Shown in pieces: positions 44,168 through 53,124 of a stretch of DNA of 64,000 bases (positions within the stretch are counted from its first letter, which is position 1; each line of letters starts with the position of its first letter). Origin of the DNA: Ereboglobus luteus (GTDB taxonomy: Bacteria; Verrucomicrobiota; Verrucomicrobiia; Opitutales; Opitutaceae); the NCBI RefSeq assembly GCF_003096195.1, contig NZ_CP023004.1, forward strand, positions 4,072,501-4,136,500, written 5' to 3'. The notes beneath the pieces were generated by a model, which ran no database searches, had not been told where the DNA came from, and saw only the letters and a program-made list of their open reading frames with translations. A program made the position numbers and the translations under genes.

Positions 44168-46837
44168 TCACTCGTGCCCCAGCCAATTCTTCAGGTCCTC
44201 GTCATTCGCAATCCGCAGGGACGCGCGGTATTCGGGCGCGAGAAGATCATGAAAACTTTTGTCGGAAAAGCGGCGGCAATGGAGAAGAACCTTGGTGTGC
44301 TGTCCCGGGGCGCGAACGAGGCGGCCCAGGGCTTGATTCACTTTTTGAATACCGGGGATTTGATAAACACGGCGCGCGGCCTCGTCGCGTCCGAGATTTG
44401 CATAGGCCGCGAGACGCGCGCGCTGGATCGGGTTCACCTCGGGGAGCGCGGGGCCGACGACCATCGCGTGCGAGATGCGGCCGCCGAGCAGGTCGATGCC
44501 CTCGGCGAAGCTGCTGCCAAGAACAAGAAGCACCACGCCGGGCGCTGAAAGGGATTGCTCCAGCCATGCGTTTTGCGCGGCAAGATCAGGGAGCTTGGGT
44601 TGCATCGAAACGCGAATCGCGGGATGCATATCGGCAAGCTCGCGTTGGATGGTTTCGGCATAGGCGTAGCTGGGAAAAAACACGGCCACGTTGCCGCCCG
44701 ACGCCGAGGCGAGCGAGGCGATGGTGGACGCAGTGGTTTCGGAAAACTGCGCGCGTTGCTGGTAGGTGGTGTTGACACGGGTGTCGATGGCAACGTCGTA
44801 GGCGTCGTCGCGCCAGGGCGTGGCGGCGCGGACGTAATGCGGCGCGGCGGTTGCGCGGGCTTCGTCGAGCGCGAGCAGATCCGCGGCGGAGGTGAGCTTG
44901 GCGAATAGTTGTTTTGTGTCGCGCTTGGTCAGCGCGCCAAGCTTATCGAGCTTGGGAGAAGAGGATGCCGGGCCGGGTTCCGGTGTTTCCGGCGAATCCA
45001 GTCCGCATGCGGCGGTGAAGTTTTCGACAGGAGTGAGGGTTGCCGAGGCGAGGATGACTCCGCCAAATTCGGCGATGGCCGGACCGATAGCGTCTGCTGC
45101 GTCAAGGCAGGTGATTACGAGGAGCGCGTTTTGCGGACTCCACCAAAGACGGGGAAGGTCGAGCGACGCAAGATCGGCGGCAAGCTCGGGAATCGACCAG
45201 AGCGTCTCGCTGATCCCGGCGGGCATTTGCGCGTAATCGAGCGGCGTGGCGGTGATTTGACCGGCAAGAGTGTCGATGAGTTCGCGAGCGTCGTCCTCGG
45301 TCGCGAGCGTGTGCGCGCCGTTTGCCTTGAGCGTGGAGAGAAAGTGGACCCAATGACTCCACGCGTTGGAAAGCGCCGAGGGAACCCGGACCATGTTGAA
45401 CCAACTGCCAACCGCGCGCGCATCGTCCGCGTAAAATGCATGGCTGAAAACATCGGCAACGCGCGACGGGAGATTGTGAGCCTCGTCAACGACGAGCAGC
45501 GTGCGCTCCGGATCGTAGCCGGGCTGCCCGGTAAAAATGCCGCGATTGGCCGGCGAAAAAATGTAATTGTAATCACCGATCCACACGTCGTTGAACGGAA
45601 GCGCGGCGCGGGAAATTTCGTAGGGGCAAATGCGCGCGTCGGCACCCGCGGCGCGAAGCGTGGCGATGTCGCGCGGATGATCTTCGACAAGATAAAAGCG
45701 CGACAGCCCGCTCTTCGGCCATCGAGTTTCGAGATCGTTGAGATAGGCGCAGGTGTCGCGCGTGCAGTTGTAAGCGGTGTTGATGCAATGCTCGCGCTTG
45801 GGGCGCATGAGCCAGGCGGTGACGGGCGTGGCACGGGCCGCCAGCTCGTCAGGGCGGGGATCGTGCGGCACAGGCATCCCGTCCGTGGAATCGGCGGCAA
45901 TGGGGATTGCGCACGCGGGAGCCACTGAGGGTTGAGATTCGATTTGGTGAAACGAACCCTCCGGGTGAGTCGCGTCGATAAACAGCTCACCCGGAGGGTT
46001 CGCCCTACCCTGGTCTGCCATATCCGCGAGAGTGCGCGTAACCTGGAGTTGTCCGGTGGCTTTGCTCGTGAGGTAAATGAGACGGTCAAAACGGCCCTCG
46101 CGCATGTGTGAAAGCGCGAGTTCGAGGAGAATGCCGGTTTTGCCGAAGCCAGTGGGCGCCTCGAAGAGAACAACCGGGTGTTCGGCAAGCGCGTCGGCAA
46201 GATCTCGCCCGGTCGTTTCCTGTCCGGGCCGGAGCGTGGCGAACGGCGAACGATAACGAAGACTGCGAAGACGCTCGCGGGCGCGAAGGCGAAGGTTGAG
46301 AAACTCGGTGACTCGCTCGAGTTGCGCGCGAAAAAGCGCGTCGTCGATTGCGGTGAGCGTGATCGTCTGGGCGAGTCCGCTGGCAACTTCGACGAAATGG
46401 AGCTCGGCGCGGATGCGCGGAGATTGGTTGCCGGTGTCCGCGAGGCGACGCAGCTCCGCGTAGGTGGCGAGCTGGACAAAGTAAGCGGGATACTCGGCGC
46501 GCAGCTCGGATTCGTCAGCGGGAATGGGACGCGTGACAGTTTTGATCTCGCGAAGGATGAGCGGCGTATTTTCGGTCGCGGGAATGAGCTGGTCGATGCG
46601 ACCGGTGAGCGTGAGTATCCAGCCGCGATGAACAATTTTCCCGGTGATGGGGATTTCGAATTGCGCGGCGGAGTTCTCGGATGCGATTTGCGCGCGGAGC
46701 TGGTTATGCCAGTGGGTGCCGAGTTGCGCGCGCCAGAGTCCGCTTGGCGCGCCGGACGCATCGCGCGGCCCGAGGGTGAAATCTGAAAGTTCACCCACGC
46801 TCAAGCTGGCGGTGCGTTGTTCGAGATCGAAATCCAT
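44168..46837 (-). CDS. Cas4/RecB-like nuclease fused to XPD/DinG-type helicase
   Basis: The 889-residue protein first shows a PD-(D/E)XK nuclease domain (Asp near 82 in GRIDQL, EIK near 95, QLATY near 120). A superfamily 2 Fe-S helicase follows: Walker A APTGFGKT near 230, four cysteines near 349-403 (CINTAYNC, TRDTC, ICPYE) for a 4Fe-4S cluster, VVDEAHN near 449, and C-terminal motifs with ALGRLVRAPGQ. Such fusions would unwind and cut DNA during repair. The ATG chosen lacks the 15-codon extension. A REP-like palindrome encodes about residues 279-295. The gene is single. Confidence 0.85.
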   Translation of the reverse strand: MDFDLEQRTASLSVGELSDFTLGPRDASGAPSGLWRAQLGTHWHNQLRAQIASENSAAQFEIPITGKIVHRGWILTLTGRIDQLIPATENTPLILREIKTVTRPIPADESELRAEYPAYFVQLATYAELRRLADTGNQSPRIRAELHFVEVASGLAQTITLTAIDDALFRAQLERVTEFLNLRLRARERLRSLRYRSPFATLRPGQETTGRDLADALAEHPVVLFEAPTGFGKTGILLELALSHMREGRFDRLIYLTSKATGQLQVTRTLADMADQGRANPPGELFIDATHPEGSFHQIESQPSVAPACAIPIAADSTDGMPVPHDPRPDELAARATPVTAWLMRPKREHCINTAYNCTRDTCAYLNDLETRWPKSGLSRFYLVEDHPRDIATLRAAGADARICPYEISRAALPFNDVWIGDYNYIFSPANRGIFTGQPGYDPERTLLVVDEAHNLPSRVADVFSHAFYADDARAVGSWFNMVRVPSALSNAWSHWVHFLSTLKANGAHTLATEDDARELIDTLAGQITATPLDYAQMPAGISETLWSIPELAADLASLDLPRLWWSPQNALLVITCLDAADAIGPAIAEFGGVILASATLTPVENFTAACGLDSPETPEPGPASSSPKLDKLGALTKRDTKQLFAKLTSAADLLALDEARATAAPHYVRAATPWRDDAYDVAIDTRVNTTYQQRAQFSETTASTIASLASASGGNVAVFFPSYAYAETIQRELADMHPAIRVSMQPKLPDLAAQNAWLEQSLSAPGVVLLVLGSSFAEGIDLLGGRISHAMVVGPALPEVNPIQRARLAAYANLGRDEAARRVYQIPGIQKVNQALGRLVRAPGQHTKVLLHCRRFSDKSFHDLLAPEYRASLRIANDEDLKNWLGHE
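45953..46010. repeat. REP-like element with perfect 17-bp inverted repeat inside the helicase gene
   Basis: cgaaccctccgggtgag (45953-45969) and ctcacccggagggttcg (45986-46002) are exact reverse complements with a 16-base loop. The right arm runs into the core gggttcgccctacc shared with the intergenic repeat near 14.7 kb. It stays in frame and encodes a 17-20 residue segment between Walker A and the Fe-S cysteines. Confidence 0.85.
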
Positions 46838-46903
46838 CGGAAAATGCGGAGTCCAAAATGCCGAATGCGGAACGACCGTCACGCAAGCGTGTTTTCAAAA
46901 AAG

Positions 46904-46935
46904 AAAAAAAGCAGACCGTAATTCGGTCTGCTTTT
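46904..46935. terminator. Intrinsic terminator downstream of eda
   Basis: aaaagcagaccg and cggtctgctttt form a perfect 12-bp stem with a five-base loop, flanked by A and T runs. It terminates the minus-strand aldolase gene just ahead of the helicase start. Confidence 0.9.
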
Positions 46936-46999
46936 GGATGAGAAACTTGAGAGCGAATCGCGAATGTGTTTTCCCAATTCCACAATCCGCATTCCACAT

Positions 47000-47638
47000 T
47001 TATTTGATCGCGGCTACGGCGTCGGCGAACGCCTTGGCCTTGGCGGTGATTGTCGCCCAGTCTTTTTCCTTAAACGCCTTGGCCTGGACGAGCGAGCTGC
47101 CCGCGGCGGTGGCGGTGGCACCGGCCTTGATGAAGTCGGCCACGTTGTTCTCGTTGACGCCGCCAGTGGGCACGAAGTCGATTTGCGGGAAGGGCGCCTT
47201 GACCGACTTGATGTAGTTCGGGCCGAAGAATTCAGCGGGGAAGATTTTCACCGCGTCGGCGCCGGATTCCCATGCGCGGAGAATTTCGGTGGGCGTGAAC
47301 GCGCCGCTGAAAACCGGCACGCTGTAACGGCGGCAGAGTTCGTTGACCGCGGGAAGCGTGGCGGGCGTGACGATGAACTTCGCGCCGGCAAGGATGCCCG
47401 CGCGCGCGGTTTCGGTGTCAAGCACGGTGCCGAGGCCGAAGATAAAATCGGGCAGCTCGGCGGTCGCCTTTTCGAGCAGGCGGATCGCGCCGGGCGTGGT
47501 CATGGTGAGCTCGATGCTCGTGAGCCCGCCCGCGGCGAGCGCGCGCGCACAGTCGATGAGTCCGTCGGGACTGTCGGCGCGAATGAGGCCGATCACTTTG
47601 TCGGCTTTGATTTTTGAGAGGATGGCGTCTTTTTTCAT
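47000..47638 (-). CDS. eda: KDPG/KHG-type 2-keto-3-deoxy-phosphogluconate aldolase
   Basis: The enzyme cleaves 2-keto-3-deoxy-6-phosphogluconate (or the galactonate analogue) to pyruvate and glyceraldehyde 3-phosphate. The 212-residue class I aldolase has VIGLIRADSP, SIELTMTTPGA with the acid Glu, FGLGTVLD, and DAVKIFPAEF with the Schiff-base Lys; TGGVNENN ends the active site. The product of the dehydratase at 8.4 kb would, after phosphorylation, be a suitable substrate, but the genes are far apart and no KDG kinase was assigned. Strong terminator downstream. Confidence 0.93.
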   Translation of the reverse strand: MKKDAILSKIKADKVIGLIRADSPDGLIDCARALAAGGLTSIELTMTTPGAIRLLEKATAELPDFIFGLGTVLDTETARAGILAGAKFIVTPATLPAVNELCRRYSVPVFSGAFTPTEILRAWESGADAVKIFPAEFFGPNYIKSVKAPFPQIDFVPTGGVNENNVADFIKAGATATAAGSSLVQAKAFKEKDWATITAKAKAFADAVAAIK

Positions 47639-47697
47639 GGTTCGGATGATTGGTGGTGGATTACGAAAAGTGCGAAGGCCGCGAAATATTAAATCGC

Positions 47698-47813
47698 GGA
47701 GTGCGGATTACGTAATCAAGGGGAGCCCAAGCGCAAAACGAAAAAGCAGATGACAGTTTGATGGATTGTTATTCCGCATTCCGTTTACGAAGTAGCCTTA
47801 GAATCCGCACTCC
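47698..47813. repeat. 12-bp inverted repeat ggagtgcggatt / aatccgcactcc in an intergenic gap
   Basis: The two arms pair perfectly across about 90 bases between eda and the beta-CASP gene. Related strings (aatccgcattcc, atgccgaatgcgg) occur around 46.85-46.99 kb. Nothing else is recognisable in this 182-base gap. Confidence 0.5.
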
Positions 47814-47820
47814 CTATTCG

Positions 47821-49185
47821 TCAGATCTGATATTCCTGCAACGGCACGGGGTCGGTGATTTTGGCCTTGGGAAGCGCCTCCGTGAGTTGCTCCATGAACC
47901 AGGCGCGCGAAGCGGGTTCGCCGTGCGTGAGCACGATGGAGCGCGGGTTGCATTGCACGGCGTATTGCAGGAGTTCCTCGCGGTCGGCGTGGCCGCTGAG
48001 CTCGAACTTCTCGACGCGGGCCTTGATTTTCGCCTTCACGTTGGCCGCCTTGAAGAGGTAGGTATCGCCGCTACGCGAGGCGAGGATTTCGCCGCCGGGC
48101 GTGGAGGGATCGCAGTAGCCGACGAAGCAGATGGTATTGTTGGCGTTGCCGATGAGGCCCGAGGCGAGGACGTAGGAGGGCGTGCGCTCGACGAGCATGC
48201 CGGAGCTGATTATGTAGAGCGCGTTTTGCTTCGGGTCCTCGCCGGGGTTGAGTTTGCGGGGCGCGGGTTTGATTTTGAGCTCCTTGATGATGCCGCGGTT
48301 GAAATTGGCGTGTTTTGTTTTGCGCGAGATTTCGTCGAGGTAATCGGCAAGGTCCATGCCGAGGCCGGATGCGTAGATGGGGCAATCGACGAGGCGGCGG
48401 AATTTGCGCGCGTCGTGGATGATCGAGAGGACTTCCTGCTGGCGGCCAAGCGCAAACACCGGGATCAGGCAGGAGCCGCCGCGCTGGATGGTTTCGTTGA
48501 TCGTGTCGACGAGGCGCACGACTTCGTTGGCGCGGGATTTTTCGGGCGGGCGCTCGGTGTTGCCGCGCGTGGTTTCCATGATGAGCGTGTCGAAACGGTC
48601 CACGGGAAATTTCGCACCGTTGAGCGTGCGCTGATTGTCGAAAAGGACGTCGCCGGTGATGAAGATCTTGCGGCGCTTGTGCTGGATTTCGACGCCCGCG
48701 GCACCGGCGACGTGACCCGCGGGATGGAGGATGAAGGTAATCGCGTCCTTGTTGCCGCCGGATTGCACGCGCTTGGCCTGGCCGAAGGGAATGCCGGTGA
48801 AGCGTTTTTTGAGGCGGTCAATTTCCTCGTGGGTAAAGAGCGGATACTCGGGAATGTTGGCCTCCTCCTTCTGGCGGGTCATGACGTTGGCGGAGTTGTG
48901 CAGCATGCGCTCGATGAGCATGGCGCTGGAGGTGGTCATGACGACGGGGGCCTCGGGATGCTCGCGCATGAGCACGGGCAGGCTGCCGATGTGGTCGAGA
49001 TGGCAGTGTGTGATGATGATGAGGTCGAGATGAACGCCGCGGATTTTGCTGAAATCGGGCGTGGCTTCGCGCCCGGCTTTTTTCGGATGGAGGCCGGAGT
49101 CGATTATGACTTTGAGTTCGCCGATTTGCAGATACGTGCAGTTGGCGCCGATTGCGCCGTCGCGGTTAAGGTCGATTAGCTTCAT
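47821..49185 (-). CDS. Beta-CASP metallo-beta-lactamase, RNA-processing type
   Basis: The 454-residue protein is of the CPSF73/YsmA-like exonuclease-endonuclease group. MBL motifs are ITHCHLDHIGSLP, GHVAGAAG and ITGDV. The beta-CASP insert has LIPVFALGRQQEVL, ISSGM and FVGYCDPSTPG; the final motifs are SGHADREEL and LTHGEPAS. METTRGN is the motif 4 variant. It probably cleaves RNA, an inference from the family. There is no KH domain as in archaeal aCPSF1. Stop codons converge with no gene in the gap to eda. Confidence 0.9.
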   Translation of the reverse strand: MKLIDLNRDGAIGANCTYLQIGELKVIIDSGLHPKKAGREATPDFSKIRGVHLDLIIITHCHLDHIGSLPVLMREHPEAPVVMTTSSAMLIERMLHNSANVMTRQKEEANIPEYPLFTHEEIDRLKKRFTGIPFGQAKRVQSGGNKDAITFILHPAGHVAGAAGVEIQHKRRKIFITGDVLFDNQRTLNGAKFPVDRFDTLIMETTRGNTERPPEKSRANEVVRLVDTINETIQRGGSCLIPVFALGRQQEVLSIIHDARKFRRLVDCPIYASGLGMDLADYLDEISRKTKHANFNRGIIKELKIKPAPRKLNPGEDPKQNALYIISSGMLVERTPSYVLASGLIGNANNTICFVGYCDPSTPGGEILASRSGDTYLFKAANVKAKIKARVEKFELSGHADREELLQYAVQCNPRSIVLTHGEPASRAWFMEQLTEALPKAKITDPVPLQEYQI

Positions 49186-49292
49186 GTTGTGAGCACAAGA
49201 AAACGTGCGCGCGGGCGGCGGCGCAAGTGTGAATCCCGGGCCGGCGCAAACACTCTTGCGCTCGGGCGGCGGCGCAATAACGCTTTCGCCCC

Positions 49293-49850
49293 ATGAAAAC
49301 CGATGCCATCGAAGTCTCCGTCAAAGCCGTCATGCCGACCGCGAACGGCTGCGCCGTGTTCCTCGGCGCCGAGGGCAGGCACTTTGTGATCTACGTCGAT
49401 CATTTTGTCGGCAGCGTCATGCAGATGGCACTCGACGGCGCGAAAAAAGAGCGCCCGCTCACGCACGACTTGATCGGGCACATCCTGCTCGGCCTCGGCG
49501 CGGAACTGGAGCGCGTGCTCATCAACGATGCCAAGGAAGGCACGTTTTTCGCCCGCATTTTCCTGCGCATGGAAAACGAAATCGGGAAAAAATTGCTCGA
49601 AATCGACGCACGCCCGAGCGACTCCATCGTGCTCGCAATCCAGCATTCGCGCCCGATTTTTGTCGCGCGCAAAGTGTTCGACTCCGCCGAGGACATGACC
49701 GAATTGCTCGAACACCTCATGGCGCAGAAGGCAGTCGAAGAAGATGACGATGAAAGTGATGACGACGGCATCGACGACATCCTTTCCGAACTCGCGGAAG
49801 ACGACGAAACAGAGGACGAGGATTCCGACGACGAGGACGACGAAAAATAA
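49293..49850 (+). CDS. Bifunctional nuclease (BFN/DUF151) domain protein with acidic tail
   Basis: Residues 1-145 form the BFN domain: FVIYVDHFVGSVMQMAL, THDLIGHILLGLG, and EIDARPSDSIVLAIQHSRPI, the family signature. Plant and some bacterial members have RNase and DNase activity, while others are of unknown role. The last 40 residues are almost all Asp and Glu (EEDDDESDDDGIDDIL), an unusual disordered tail that may bind basic partners. ATG lies close to the divergent beta-CASP gene start, about 110 bases away. Confidence 0.88.
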   Translation: MKTDAIEVSVKAVMPTANGCAVFLGAEGRHFVIYVDHFVGSVMQMALDGAKKERPLTHDLIGHILLGLGAELERVLINDAKEGTFFARIFLRMENEIGKKLLEIDARPSDSIVLAIQHSRPIFVARKVFDSAEDMTELLEHLMAQKAVEEDDDESDDDGIDDILSELAEDDETEDEDSDDEDDEK

Positions 49851-49921
49851 GATTCCATCCCGATTCAATCCGTCGCGGCTGCGTCCCCAGAAATAGTTTT
49901 GCCTCAAAGCACACCCGCGCA

Positions 49922-51964
49922 ATGCCCCCCGCCGCAACCACACAAAATACCGCGAAGCCCGCTTCGGCATGGAACCGCGTGAAAGCGCGCCCTTGCGCGG
50001 CGCTCCGCCCCGCCGTTCTTTATTCGGCCGGGGAGTGGCTCGTCGCCATTCTGCTTTCGGTCAATCTTGCATGGACTTCGCTCTGCCTCGGCGGCGTGCG
50101 CGCAGAGACGATGGTTTGGTCAAGCGCGCTCACATTCGCCACCGCCGCAATCGCGATGATTCGCATGATTTGGAGCGGCTCAAAGTCCCATTGGACCGCG
50201 GCGTGGCTGGTTCCTTTTCTCCTCTACGCCGGCGCAAGCGTTTTATACATCACCCCCGTGCGCTGGCTCGGCGCGCGCGAACTGATGTTGTGGATTCAGG
50301 CATTCCTCGTCTTCGGCATTGCGCTCGAAAGCCTGCAAAACAAGGGGCCTCGCCGTCTCGTGCTCGGCACGGTCGCGCTGCTCGGCGCGGTTGCGCTGGT
50401 TCTTTCCGCCTACCAGCTCAACGGCCATGAAACATGGTTGATGCTTGGACGCGTGCAGGCCGGGCAATACGTCGGACGCGCAAGCGGATTTCTCGGCAAT
50501 CCCAATTCGCTCGCGGCATTCTACCTGCTATTGATTCCGCCCGTGCTCTCGCTCGCCTGGCGGCGCGGCGCAAACGGCGTGCAACGCATCGCCTGCGGAT
50601 ATGTCGCGCTCGCGCTCATGCTCGGCCTCGTGCTCACGCTCAGCCGCGGCGGCGTGCTCGCGTTCACCGTCGCGCTCGTTTGCTGGCCGTGGTTTGTCGG
50701 CGAGTGGCGTTTTTTTCGGCGCGCACTCGCTTGTGCCGCGGTTCTGGCCGTTGCCGCGCTTGCCGCGCTTGCGATCTGGACCACCCTGCCCTCCGCGCGC
50801 GAACGAGCGCAGAAACTCGTCCTCGATCACGGCGAAAAATCGCGCGTGATTCTCTGGCAGGCGTCGCTCGAAATAACTGCCGGCGCGCCCGTTCTCGGCA
50901 CCGGCGCGGGCAGCTTCAACACCGTTTTCGAAAAACACCGCCCCGAGGGTTTTCTCAACAACCCGCAGTGGACGCACAATGAATTCCTCAATCTGCTCAG
51001 CGACTACGGCATCGCCGGTTTCGTGCTTTTTTTCGGCGCGGTGTGCGTGATCGCGTGGAAAAGCCGCCGCAAGCGCCCGCGCATCACCAACACCCCGCGC
51101 ACGATTCCCGACGGCGTTTTGGCCGAAACCGCGTTCACCCGCGCGCTCGGCATCGGATTGCTCGGCTTTGCATTTGCGTGCATGGTGGATTTCCACATGC
51201 GCATCCCCGCGCTGGCGATGATAGTCGCGGTTTGCGCCGCCGAAATCGTAAAGCGCCGCGAAGCTAACACGCCGCCTTCGCAAATTGCACAGGGTAAAAA
51301 TACGCCGCGCGATATTCCGAAAAACACAGCCCAAATCGCCACAGTCCGTGTTTTCGGACGGCGTGTAATTGGCACCGCAATCACCCTCGCGGTGCTTGCG
51401 CTGGGTGGGATTGTCTTCGTGCAAACCTACCGGGCCGAGGCCGCGCGCGTTTCCGGACGCGAACAAATCGACGCGCTCGCGGGTCGCGATCTGAAAACCG
51501 CATCCGACCGCGCCGCACGCCTGCAAACATTGACCCGCTCCGCCGCGTTTTTCGACAAGGCGATCCGGCTCGATTCCGACAACGCGCAAGCTTGGTCCGA
51601 CCGCGCCTATGCGCTCGCCCTGCGCGCGCGCATTGAAAAACAAAATGCCGCGCAACTCGGCGGCGAAGCCGAAACCGCGGCCCGCGCCGCGCTTGATCGC
51701 GCTCCGGAAGTATCCGAGTTCTGGCTGCGTCTCGGAGTTGCGCTCGACCTGCAAGCGCGCACCACCGAGGCGGGCGATGCCTTTGCCCGCGCCCTGCAAC
51801 TCGCGCCCGCAAGCCCGCTCGCGTGGTATCACCAAGCCTACCACCTCAGTCTTTCGCCCGTGAAACGCAGCCTTGCGCTCGCCGCGGCCGACATGTGCTT
51901 GCGTCTTGACCCCGGCCACACAGACGCAGATAGTTTGCGAGTGAAATTGCAATCAAACCGCTGA
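49922..51964 (+). CDS. O-antigen ligase/Wzy-like membrane protein with TPR tail
   Basis: The 680-residue protein has about a dozen transmembrane helices (residues 30-490), with the Wzy_C signature RASGFLGNPNSLAAF and the loop GTGAGSFNTVFEKHRPEG followed by WTHNEFLNLLSDYGI. The C-terminal 150 residues are helical and TPR-like (LDSDNAQAWSDRAYAL, PASPLAWYHQAYHL). Members join or polymerise surface polysaccharides in the periplasm; the tail could hold partners. The FecR gene follows 37 bases later and may be co-transcribed. Confidence 0.87.
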   Translation: MPPAATTQNTAKPASAWNRVKARPCAALRPAVLYSAGEWLVAILLSVNLAWTSLCLGGVRAETMVWSSALTFATAAIAMIRMIWSGSKSHWTAAWLVPFLLYAGASVLYITPVRWLGARELMLWIQAFLVFGIALESLQNKGPRRLVLGTVALLGAVALVLSAYQLNGHETWLMLGRVQAGQYVGRASGFLGNPNSLAAFYLLLIPPVLSLAWRRGANGVQRIACGYVALALMLGLVLTLSRGGVLAFTVALVCWPWFVGEWRFFRRALACAAVLAVAALAALAIWTTLPSARERAQKLVLDHGEKSRVILWQASLEITAGAPVLGTGAGSFNTVFEKHRPEGFLNNPQWTHNEFLNLLSDYGIAGFVLFFGAVCVIAWKSRRKRPRITNTPRTIPDGVLAETAFTRALGIGLLGFAFACMVDFHMRIPALAMIVAVCAAEIVKRREANTPPSQIAQGKNTPRDIPKNTAQIATVRVFGRRVIGTAITLAVLALGGIVFVQTYRAEAARVSGREQIDALAGRDLKTASDRAARLQTLTRSAAFFDKAIRLDSDNAQAWSDRAYALALRARIEKQNAAQLGGEAETAARAALDRAPEVSEFWLRLGVALDLQARTTEAGDAFARALQLAPASPLAWYHQAYHLSLSPVKRSLALAAADMCLRLDPGHTDADSLRVKLQSNR

Positions 51965-52001
51965 TGGCAAACACCATTTCACCGCCAACAACCTTTCACG
52001 C

Positions 52002-53021
52002 ATGACGAGATTTCTTCCCAAATTTTTCCTATTTGCCACCTTGTGCGCCGCCCTCGTCAGCGCCATGCGCGCGCAGCAAGAACCGGCGAAGGAGCCGCAG
52101 GGCGAGCTGCCCAAAAATGTCGCCAATATCATCGTCGTGCAGGTGACGGGCGAGGTGTATGTTTTCACCTCGGGGGAAACCTATCGTTTCGCGTTGCGCG
52201 CCGGCTCCATGGTGACCGAAGGCCAGATGATCGCCACCGGCCCGAAGGCCAGCGTGATGCTCGCATTCTCCAACGGCGCCACCGTGACTATCGGCGAAAA
52301 CTCCCTCGTCGCGCTCGACGAGTTCACCCAAACCCCCTTCGGCGCGGTCTTCAAAATGTCAGAGGCGCTGAGCGAACCCAGTTCCTCGCAAACCAACCTC
52401 GACCTGGTGCGCGGCGAGTTGATCGCCAACGTGAAAAAACTCAACAAGGAGGAAGGCTCCAACTTCAAGGTCAACACGCCGCTCGGCGTGGCGGGCATTC
52501 GCGGCACGACCTTCCAGATTTCCTACATTCCCGACAGCCTGCAATCCAAGCCCAACGCACGGGCCGATTCGCTGACCGCCGACTTCGCCATCGTAATGCT
52601 CGAAGGTCTTGTCGAAATGAACGTCCCGAATCGCTCGCGCCCCATCCTGATTCCACAGGGCAAACAACTCGTCCTCGAAAATGTTGACATGGCCGACACC
52701 AGCGGCGCGGCGCTCGGCGACGACAGCGAGGCATCGGAACCATCAACCTCATCCGCCGCCGCGCAAGCCATGCTGATGCAGCGCGTGCAAACAATGCTCA
52801 ACGCAACCGCGGACATTTCGATTCCCGGAACACCCGGCGCAAAAATCTACACGCCAAACACTGCCGGCGCCGCCCGCGAAAACACCGATGATCAAGGCGG
52901 CCAGCAACAAAGCACGGACACTTCCGCTGAAACCGACTCATCCGGCGAAAATCTTTCTCCCTCGCCTCCCCCGCAACCCGACGCCCCCCGCCTTTCCCCG
53001 ACCGACGGCACCGGCGCGTGA
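52002..53021 (+). CDS. Exported FecR-domain protein
   Basis: The 339-residue protein has a signal peptide (residues 1-25, ending SAMRAQ) and a FecR domain (about 45-190) with RAGSMVTEGQMIATGP, FSNGATVTIGENSLVALDEF, and NVKKLNKEEGSNFKVNTPLGVAGIRGTTF (shown here in parts of the family pattern). The last 100 residues are low complexity (Ser, Asp, Pro). With a signal peptide and no anti-sigma helix it is a secreted structural type of FecR protein, not an anti-sigma factor. It follows the Wzy-like gene. Confidence 0.85.
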   Translation: MTRFLPKFFLFATLCAALVSAMRAQQEPAKEPQGELPKNVANIIVVQVTGEVYVFTSGETYRFALRAGSMVTEGQMIATGPKASVMLAFSNGATVTIGENSLVALDEFTQTPFGAVFKMSEALSEPSSSQTNLDLVRGELIANVKKLNKEEGSNFKVNTPLGVAGIRGTTFQISYIPDSLQSKPNARADSLTADFAIVMLEGLVEMNVPNRSRPILIPQGKQLVLENVDMADTSGAALGDDSEASEPSTSSAAAQAMLMQRVQTMLNATADISIPGTPGAKIYTPNTAGAARENTDDQGGQQQSTDTSAETDSSGENLSPSPPPQPDAPRLSPTDGTGA

Positions 53022-53124
53022 GTGTAGTTTTCGTGACAGGGCGGTTTCGCCGGCCCGAACGTCAGCGACATTCCGCCAACCGCCGCGTTTGACTCCCGTA
53101 ATTCTCGACGCGCCCTACCCCTGA

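Noticed and set aside
44909-45928. 339-codon frame opposite the helicase
   Set aside because: It lies wholly inside the helicase gene on the other strand and has no recognisable motif.
52002-53021. Anti-sigma factor (FecR of the FecIR pair)
   Set aside because: It has a signal peptide and no N-terminal anti-sigma segment, and no ECF sigma factor gene is adjacent.
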